From Gammaproteobacteria bacterium (GTDB lineage Bacteria; Pseudomonadota; Gammaproteobacteria; Pseudomonadales; Azotimanducaceae): 11,460 nucleotides of DNA. The DNA lies in the NCBI GenBank assembly GCA_027295975.1, contig JAPUJX010000556.1, positions 1 to 11,460 on the forward strand, in the 5' to 3' direction. Shown here piece after piece: positions 6,642-11,460 of this stretch. A program made the position numbers and the translations under genes. Numbering within the stretch: the stretch's first letter is position 1; every line of letters begins with the position of its first letter. A model generated the notes under the pieces. That model was given only the letters and a program-made list of their open reading frames with translations. It was not told the DNA's origin and searched no databases.

Positions 6642-7478
6642 CTAGCTCTCGAAGAGATCCTCCGGCACATCACCCGCATGCAACGTCCAGTTCGGCGCGC
6701 GTTTCTCGACGAACGACATCACCCCCTCTCGTGCGTCCGGCTGGTTGCCGAGCCAGGCAAATACGTTACCTTCTTTTTTCATCATATCCGGGACGGAAGT
6801 GTGCACGCCTTCCCAGAGGAAACGTTTGGCGACCGCAACCGAAGCCGGCGCCGTATTGGCGGCAATGTCTCTGGCAATTTCCATAGCGGCCGGCAACACT
6901 TCCTCCTGGGGCAATGCCCTGCTTGCAATCCCGAGGGCGGCAGCCTCCTTCCCTTTGATCGTCTTACCGGTGAGCAAAAGCTCCGCGGCATTGGACAAAC
7001 CCGCCACCCGCGCCACCGTCACGTGAGAGGCCAACTCGGGCAGGACTCCACGACGCACGAAGGCAAATGAAATCTTGGCGTTTTCGGCCACGATGCGAAT
7101 GTCCGCCAACATCGGGTAGGTAATTCCCACGCCGACGGCATGGCCGTTGATGGCGGCGATGACGGGTTTGGAAATCTCGTGCGGCATCAACCGAGACCTC
7201 GGTTCTGTTCCGGCCCGTTCCGGCTCGCCACCTTCCCGGCTTTCCCTTCCGGCAAACGTACCTCCACCTCTTCCAAGGTCCGCACCGGCACAAAAAGCCC
7301 TGGTACCGGCGCCGGTTATCACCACCGCCCGAATATCGTCGTCTTCGTCACAGCGGCGCATTGCGTCCCACAACTCCGAGGCCATGACGGCGGTCCAGGT
7401 ATTCATCTGCTCCGGCCGATTGAACGTAATCAGCGCTACCCCGTCGCTCACCTCAAAAAGTATCTGCTCATAACTCAT
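6642..7478 (-). CDS. Enoyl-CoA hydratase/isomerase (crotonase) family protein, 278 aa
   Basis: Crotonase fold acting on an acyl-CoA. The oxyanion-hole segments are visible: AFCAGADL (61-68) and INGHAVGVG (110-118). The two glutamates used by classical enoyl-CoA hydratase are absent: by alignment to rat crotonase, Glu144 is Thr120 and Glu164 is Phe140. Instead FVRRGVLPE supplies Glu148, the position used in delta3,delta2-enoyl-CoA isomerases (RRGxVPE). An isomerase-type or non-hydratase reaction is thus more likely than plain hydration. ATG 7478 has a GGAAGG/AGGGA Shine-Dalgarno about 8-9 bases upstream; a GTG at 7499 in the same frame is less likely. It is the last gene of the leftward operon, 27 bases after the dehydrogenase stop. 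The pathway and substrate are unknown. Confidence 0.9.
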   Translation of the reverse strand: MSYEQILFEVSDGVALITFNRPEQMNTWTAVMASELWDAMRRCDEDDDIRAVVITGAGTRAFCAGADLGRGGGTFAGRESREGGEPERAGTEPRSRLMPHEISKPVIAAINGHAVGVGITYPMLADIRIVAENAKISFAFVRRGVLPELASHVTVARVAGLSNAAELLLTGKTIKGKEAAALGIASRALPQEEVLPAAMEIARDIAANTAPASVAVAKRFLWEGVHTSVPDMMKKEGNVFAWLGNQPDAREGVMSFVEKRAPNWTLHAGDVPEDLFES

Positions 7479-7505
7479 GCTCGTTTCCCTTCCAGTCACT
7501 GCTGC

Positions 7506-8372
7506 TTACGTTTCATCCAGCAGCGTTTGTTGTCGTTGACGACGGACTTCCGATTTAGCCATGATCCGCTCGCGTTCTTCCACCGCCGACTCGTCGGGTT
7601 CCCACCCGGCCCGGGAGTCGCGCAATCCACCATCCATGATGACGTAACTACCGGACATGAAAGCACCCTCCGGGCCAGCCATGAAGTTGACCAGACCCGC
7701 GATATCGGCCGGGTTTCCAACCCGTCCCACCGGCGTCCGGTCCTCCAGACTCGAGCGGATGGTGCCACCCTCCTCACCCGCCAGTACCTGGGCCAGGGGA
7801 GTTTCGATCACTCCGGGACCGATGGCATTAACCGTGATACCAAGCGGCCCCAACTCCTGCGCCCAGCCGCGAACCATCATGCGTACTCCAGCCTTGGTGG
7901 CCGAATAGGCCCATATGCCGACGCCCGTATTCTCCGCCGCCAGGGAGGCAATGCAGACGATGCGGCCACCGTTGCCGAGCTTGACCATTTGCTGCGCGCT
8001 AGCCTGAACGGTGAGGAACACACCTGTGAGGTTGACGTCCAACTGATCCTGCCAGTCCTTCAACGACAGCTCCAATACCGGCCCTCCGCGGGCGATCCCC
8101 GCGTTGGCAACCACAATATCGAGACGCCCCAACTCCTCCACGCATCGTTGCGCCGCGTTTTGAATCTGCACGACAGAAGCAACGTTCGTTTTGATGACGC
8201 AAGCCCTGCGACCCCGCTGGGTGACGAGGTTGGCCGTCATTTCGGCTCCCTCGGTATCGATGTCCGGGATACATATATCCGCACCCTCACGAGCGAGCCG
8301 CTCGGCAATACCCCGGCCTATGCCGGAACCCGCGCCGGTAACGAAGGCCACTTTCCCCAGCAGATTGCTCAT
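7506..8372 (-). CDS. Short-chain dehydrogenase/reductase (SDR), 288 aa
   Basis: Classical SDR: NAD(P)-dependent oxidation or reduction of a hydroxyl/keto group, cytosolic. Marks in order are the cofactor motif TGAGSGIG (12-19), Asp37 at the end of strand 2 (favours NAD(H) over NADP(H)), NAG (90-92), Asn114, and the catalytic set Ser143, Tyr156 and Lys160 (YSATK). The C-terminal [12 protein letters not shown] and [10 protein letters not shown] elements follow. A typical SDR ends near residue 250; here about 38 charged residues follow (251-288), including an Arg/Glu-rich probable helix. The start codon overlaps the GST stop in ATGA (8369-8372), so translation is probably coupled to GST. It resembles FabG or glucose/alcohol dehydrogenase-like SDRs, but the substrate cannot be assigned. 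Together with the crotonase-like gene it suggests turnover of a CoA ester or a related alcohol/ketone. Confidence 0.92.
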   Translation of the reverse strand: MSNLLGKVAFVTGAGSGIGRGIAERLAREGADICIPDIDTEGAEMTANLVTQRGRRACVIKTNVASVVQIQNAAQRCVEELGRLDIVVANAGIARGGPVLELSLKDWQDQLDVNLTGVFLTVQASAQQMVKLGNGGRIVCIASLAAENTGVGIWAYSATKAGVRMMVRGWAQELGPLGITVNAIGPGVIETPLAQVLAGEEGGTIRSSLEDRTPVGRVGNPADIAGLVNFMAGPEGAFMSGSYVIMDGGLRDSRAGWEPDESAVEERERIMAKSEVRRQRQQTLLDET

Positions 8373-9037
8373 GAAGCACTTCCCGCGGAATCCGCCAGGG
8401 AAGTATTCGGGTTGATGGATGAGTAGCTCTGCCTGGCACGCAGCCGCTCGAGATAAGCTTTCACGTTTGGAAACGCGTCAACATCCATGCCATCCACCTG
8501 CAGTACCATGGCGATTGCCATGAAAGGCACATCGGCAAGGGTGAACTCGTCGCAGAGATACTCTCGAGTGGCCAATTGCTCTTCGACGAACGGAAAGACC
8601 TGGACGCGCAGCCCCTCCCTGCCTTTCTCCATGCCTTCTTTATCCCGCTTTTCTTCCGGAGACCACCAGGGCATCCAGATCGGCGGCAGGTACCTGGACA
8701 GAATGCCTTCATCGGCATAGTTCTCTAACGCCCGCGCTCTGCCGCGCATCGCGGCATCGGCAGGCAACGGCGGCGGCTGGGGGTACGCATCGTTGAGATA
8801 TTCGTTTATCACCGTCGAGTCGTAGAGTGTCAACTCACCATCGTCGATATACGGCACCTTCCCAAGGGGGTGTTTGGCTAGAACCTCGGGAACCTTTTTC
8901 CAGACGTCCCCCGGGCGAACGGTTTCCACCCGGTAGTTGATGCCTTTCTCTTCGAGCACCACTTTGGTTTTGCTGGCGTTGGTGGAACGCAAGGTTCCGT
9001 ATGGATATTCCCTCTCCATGGTGTACAGAACGATCAT
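8369..9037 (-). CDS. Glutathione S-transferase family protein, 222 aa
   Basis: Thioredoxin-fold N-terminal domain (about 1-85) with PLGKVPYI containing the cis-Pro (Pro62) and [10 protein letters not shown] with the Asp73-Ser74 pair that binds the glutathione gamma-glutamyl group. An all-helical C-terminal domain (about 95-210) carries the N-capping motif FTLADVPF. The catalytic-site region STNASKT (18-24) has Ser and Asn but no Cys, suggesting a Ser-type GST. A 13-residue insert after strand 1 ([13 protein letters not shown]) lengthens the usual turn. The family conjugates or isomerises electrophiles with glutathione; some bacterial members act in aromatic or lignin-ether catabolism. It has a strong SD, AAGGAGG (9042-9048), reaching into the end of the permease gene 11 bases upstream, and its stop overlaps the SDR start by 4 bases. 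Confidence 0.9.
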   Translation of the reverse strand: MIVLYTMEREYPYGTLRSTNASKTKVVLEEKGINYRVETVRPGDVWKKVPEVLAKHPLGKVPYIDDGELTLYDSTVINEYLNDAYPQPPPLPADAAMRGRARALENYADEGILSRYLPPIWMPWWSPEEKRDKEGMEKGREGLRVQVFPFVEEQLATREYLCDEFTLADVPFMAIAMVLQVDGMDVDAFPNVKAYLERLRARQSYSSINPNTSLADSAGSAS

Positions 9038-9048
9038 ACCGCCTCCTT

Positions 9049-9963
9049 CTACGCTGAGATTTTCCGCCGATGATACAGACCCTCCATGGAGAAGATAACC
9101 AAAGCCAGCCAGATACAGCCGAAAGTAACGGTCTGACTCAACCGAAAAGGTTCGCCGTATACGAAGATCGCAAGCCCAAAGGTAATGCTGGGGGCCAGGT
9201 ATTGAAAAAAGCCAAGCGCGCTAAGGGACAACCGCAACGCCGCGGCGGCAAAACACACCAGTGGAAAAACCGTCACCAGTCCACCGGCCGCGAGCAACGC
9301 AAGCTCCGCGCCGGTGCCATAAGCGAGCGTTCCTTCACCAATGATCATCAGGTAGCCGAGATAACCCAGGGCGATAGGCAACAACAGCAACGTTTCGACC
9401 CCGAGACCAACAGCGGAATCAACCGCGAGTTTTTTTCGCACCAGACCGTAGAATCCAAAACTCAAGGCAAGTGCGACTCCAGCCCATGGCACCACACCCA
9501 CCGCGACGATCTCGTTCAGCACCCCGAGACTCGCAAGCGCAACTGCGGCGACCTGTGCGGGGCGCAGCCGCTCGCTCAAGAACATCCACCCCAGCAGCAC
9601 ATTGACGATCGGATTGATGTAATAACCAAGGCTGGTTTCCAGCATGCGATCCGCTTGTAACGCCCACACGAACACACCCCAGTTGATGGACACCAGCACG
9701 CCGCTCACCGCGAGCCAACCAACCTCCCGTACCCCAAGTCTGCGCAGCGTGTACTGCTGACGGCGCACGACGATCAACATCGCCAGCAACACCACGGACC
9801 AGACCACACGATGGGCAACGATCTCCAGCGGCGAGGCGAACTCCACCCATTTGAAATACACCGGCGCCACGCCCCAGTACCCGTACGCGGCGAGGGCAAA
9901 CCAGACCCCGGTTCGGCGCTCGGCGTTTTCTCGTGCGGAGATCCGGCGTTCTTCGACCCTCAC
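9049..9963 (-). CDS. RarD/EamA-family permease, about 304 aa
   Basis: Inner-membrane drug/metabolite transporter (DMT) superfamily protein with about ten hydrophobic segments. The N-terminus GVWFALAAYGYWGVAPVYFKWV is the RarD signature, and ETSLGYYINPIVNVLLG and LGFFQYLAPSITFGLAIFVYGEPF are the conserved RarD loop/helix regions. A short basic tail ends the protein. I chose GTG 9963 because it lies 1 base after the cupin stop (TGACGTG), giving the usual RarD length. The in-frame ATG at 10029 would add 22 hydrophilic residues and overlap the cupin gene. No strong SD is seen, which fits translational coupling. Substrates of RarD-type proteins are mostly unknown; the operon position suggests transport of the compound handled by the GST, SDR and crotonase products. 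Confidence 0.85.
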   Translation of the reverse strand: MRVEERRISARENAERRTGVWFALAAYGYWGVAPVYFKWVEFASPLEIVAHRVVWSVVLLAMLIVVRRQQYTLRRLGVREVGWLAVSGVLVSINWGVFVWALQADRMLETSLGYYINPIVNVLLGWMFLSERLRPAQVAAVALASLGVLNEIVAVGVVPWAGVALALSFGFYGLVRKKLAVDSAVGLGVETLLLLPIALGYLGYLMIIGEGTLAYGTGAELALLAAGGLVTVFPLVCFAAAALRLSLSALGFFQYLAPSITFGLAIFVYGEPFRLSQTVTFGCIWLALVIFSMEGLYHRRKISA

Positions 9964-9964
9964 G

Positions 9965-10315
9965 TCAGTCCAGGGGAACGAACAGACAACTCCTTGGCTC
10001 GCCGTCGACAGCGCGGCTGATATGTCCACGCCCGGTGGTGTCTTCCGCCAGGAGGATAGAACCGGGACCTAGTCGGCGCACGGTTCCATCGCCGATTTCA
10101 ATGTCCACGGAGCCTGTTAGATTCACCACGAGCTGACGCCGTGGGGCGTTGTGAAAGTCGATCTCGTAGTCGCCTTCGACCTCCCGAAACATCACCCCCT
10201 TGCCGCACCATAATTCGGAAATACGACCGACCTGCCCCCGATTTTCCATTTCTACTTCCACATCTTCAAAATGGGATTCACCGTCGTCCCCGCTGTATAT
10301 ACGTACGATGTTCAA
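9965..10315 (-). CDS. Small cupin-domain protein, about 116 aa
   Basis: Single cupin barrel. The core motifs are DFHNAPRRQLVVNLTGSVDIEIGDG (53-77) and GPGSILLAEDTTGRGH (83-98). His55 and His98 are candidate metal or ligand contacts, but the full cupin motif 1 His/Glu set is incomplete. The family as I recall it begins near 'IVRIYTGDDGxSHFE', which argues for the TTG start at 10315 (NIVRIYSGDDGESHFE). That TTG has AAGGGG (10325-10330) nine bases upstream. ATGs at 10360 and 10369 in the same frame would add 15-18 residues but have a poor SD or overlap the MFS start. The function is unknown; small cupins of this kind may bind a small molecule or act as isomerases. It is the first gene of the leftward operon. 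Confidence 0.78.
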   Translation of the reverse strand: MNIVRIYSGDDGESHFEDVEVEMENRGQVGRISELWCGKGVMFREVEGDYEIDFHNAPRRQLVVNLTGSVDIEIGDGTVRRLGPGSILLAEDTTGRGHISRAVDGEPRSCLFVPLD

Positions 10316-10329
10316 CTCATTGCGCCCCT

Positions 10330-10335
10330 TATAAT
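10330..10335 (+). promoter_or_regulatory. Candidate -10 box for the MFS gene in the divergent region
   Basis: A perfect TATAAT lies 32 bases before the MFS ATG at 10368. No convincing -35 hexamer is found 16-18 bases upstream (the region reads CGATGTTC). The box overlaps the AAGGGG ribosome site of the divergent cupin gene by one base. This short AT-rich patch (10330-10339) in otherwise GC-rich sequence is the likely shared control point. Confidence 0.35.
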
Positions 10336-10367
10336 TATCAACCAGAGATTCACTTAACATATTGCGC

Positions 10368-11460
10368 ATGAAACACCTGAAAAAATTCGAGGTGGTGTGG
10401 TACGCCCACGGTTTTCTGCGCGAACTGGTGCTCATCTACCCTACCTACGCCATCATGATGCAACAAGGCGGCATCTCAGCAATCGAACTCTCGGCCCTTT
10501 TCATCATCTGGTCGTTCGCATTGTTCGTTTTCGAGGTACCCTCGGGCATCCTGGCGGATCGCGTCCCGCGACGAAATCTGCTTGTCGTTTCCGGGGTGAT
10601 CAAGGGCAGCGCGTTTCTGATCTGGTGGCTGGCTCCCGGCTTCGTTGGTTACGCCTCGGGATTCGTTGTCTGGAGTCTCGGTTCCAGCCTCATGTCGGGC
10701 ACCGCCGAAGCGTTGCTGCACGATACCCTCCAAGCGGAGGGTTCTGCCGGTCAATTCGAACGAATTTACGGTTGGGGCGCCGCCGCCAGCAGCCTCGGTG
10801 TCGCCGCTGCCTTGCTCCTCGGCGGCTGGCTCGCCACTTCGGGTTTCCTGTTGCCGCTGCTGCTCAGCGTTTTTGCACCCTGGGGAGGTGCGGCAATCGT
10901 CGCGTTTGGACTCAGGGAGCCAGCCAGAAATACCGATGCACGGGCAGAGTCTTTTTCCGGCACTCTGCTGGCGGGGGTGGAGGAAGCCAGGGGCAGCAGG
11001 GTGTTGAGTCTGGTCATCGCAATGTTCGCCACGCTTGTCGTGTTTTATGGGGTGCTCGATGAGTACCTTGGCCCGATGTTGTACGAGCGCGAGTTTTCCC
11101 TGACGGAGATCGGCGGGGTTGCCGCGCTCGCGTTAATAGCCAGGACCCTGGGGTTGAGCGTCGCACATCGGTTCCGCGCTCCGTCCATCCGCGCAATGGC
11201 GATGCTGTTTATCACCAGCGGACTCCTGCTTGTCGCTACTCCTTTCGCAACAGGTTATGGCCTCCCCCTGCTCCTGGGTCTCTACTTCGCCGTTTGTGCT
11301 GCCGGAGAAGTTCTGTTGCAGGGGCGATTACAGGCCAACATAACGGGACATGCCCGCGCGACCATTACCTCGCTTGCAAGAATGGGGATGGAAGCGTTCG
11401 GGATTTTGCTCTATCTGTTTCTCGGCACAATCGCCCAGTTCGCCGACTGGGCAGGCGCAT
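10368..11460 (+). CDS. MFS transporter, N-terminal 364 residues (gene continues past the window)
   Basis: The open frame starts at ATG 10368 (MKHLKKFEVVWYAHGFLREL) and runs without a stop to the right edge, so the C-terminus is missing. The protein is almost entirely hydrophobic with about ten predicted membrane spans. The MFS motif A between spans 2 and 3 is visible as FEVPSGILADRVPRRNLLV (G-x-L-A-D-R-x-x-R-R). The next helix pair includes GSSLMSGTAEALLHDTLQ and IYGWGAAASSLG, seen in bacterial 'MFS transporter' proteins of the exporter type. It is an inner-membrane secondary transporter driven by ion gradient; the substrate is unknown. Its start lies head-to-head with the cupin operon. There is no good SD close to the ATG (AGAGA lies about 20 bases away), so initiation may be inefficient or the start mis-set. 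Confidence 0.88.
   Translation, partial: MKHLKKFEVVWYAHGFLRELVLIYPTYAIMMQQGGISAIELSALFIIWSFALFVFEVPSGILADRVPRRNLLVVSGVIKGSAFLIWWLAPGFVGYASGFVVWSLGSSLMSGTAEALLHDTLQAEGSAGQFERIYGWGAAASSLGVAAALLLGGWLATSGFLLPLLLSVFAPWGGAAIVAFGLREPARNTDARAESFSGTLLAGVEEARGSRVLSLVIAMFATLVVFYGVLDEYLGPMLYEREFSLTEIGGVAALALIARTLGLSVAHRFRAPSIRAMAMLFITSGLLLVATPFATGYGLPLLLGLYFAVCAAGEVLLQGRLQANITGHARATITSLARMGMEAFGILLYLFLGTIAQFADWAGA

Noticed and set aside
7140..8426. Long plus-strand open frame of 428 codons
   Set aside because: It lies antisense to the crotonase-like and SDR genes, whose motifs are complete. The predicted product is Arg/His/Ser-rich without any recognisable domain, typical of a GC-rich shadow frame.
9070..9660. 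Plus-strand frame antisense to the permease
   Set aside because: The product is rich in Gln, Arg and Lys with no domain, the expected antisense reading of hydrophobic membrane segments.
10397..11062. Second plus-strand frame inside the MFS region
   Set aside because: It is an Arg-rich shadow of the MFS gene that starts at 10368, whose hydrophobic spans and motif A are clear.

Overview
The window looks like a chromosomal stretch of a moderately GC-rich Gram-negative bacterium, most likely a gammaproteobacterium. The grounds are a DamX-like SPOR lipoprotein with a clear lipobox, a RarD/EamA permease, and a stand-alone HisI without a fused HisE domain. The genus cannot be read from the sequence. 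I see no rRNA, tRNA, CRISPR array, insertion sequence or phage gene. The longest gap without a gene is about 200 bases.

Layout. Bases 1-5051 carry plus-strand genes: the 3' end of an M17 leucyl aminopeptidase gene, hisI, cysS, a class A FAD monooxygenase and a CNDP2-like M20 dipeptidase. A minus-strand HNH nuclease gene follows (5061-5651), then a plus-strand SPOR lipoprotein gene (5849-6625). Bases 6642-10315 hold a tight leftward operon read in the order cupin, RarD/EamA permease, glutathione S-transferase, short-chain dehydrogenase, enoyl-CoA hydratase/isomerase. A divergent MFS transporter gene begins at 10368 and runs off the right edge.

The most interesting place is the 130-base gap between hisI and cysS. 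It contains a good sigma70-type promoter with a perfect TATAAT. An 18-codon reading frame starts almost exactly at the predicted transcription start and encodes MNFQRTHICLNSGCCRRC, with four Cys in 18 residues, three of them in the last five codons. It sits directly upstream of the cysteinyl-tRNA synthetase gene. A possible hairpin downstream of its stop codon would cover the weak cysS ribosome binding site. Together these look like a cysteine- or tRNA-Cys-sensing leader-peptide attenuator for cysS, and possibly for the monooxygenase gene 23 bases behind it. I do not know of such a system described for cysS in this kind of bacterium.

The leftward operon combines an acyl-CoA-type enzyme, a dehydrogenase, a GST, a small cupin and a permease, next to a divergent exporter-type gene. 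This suggests uptake, modification or detoxification of an unidentified organic compound. The substrate cannot be deduced from sequence. The crotonase-family member lacks both classical hydratase glutamates and keeps an isomerase-type glutamate instead.
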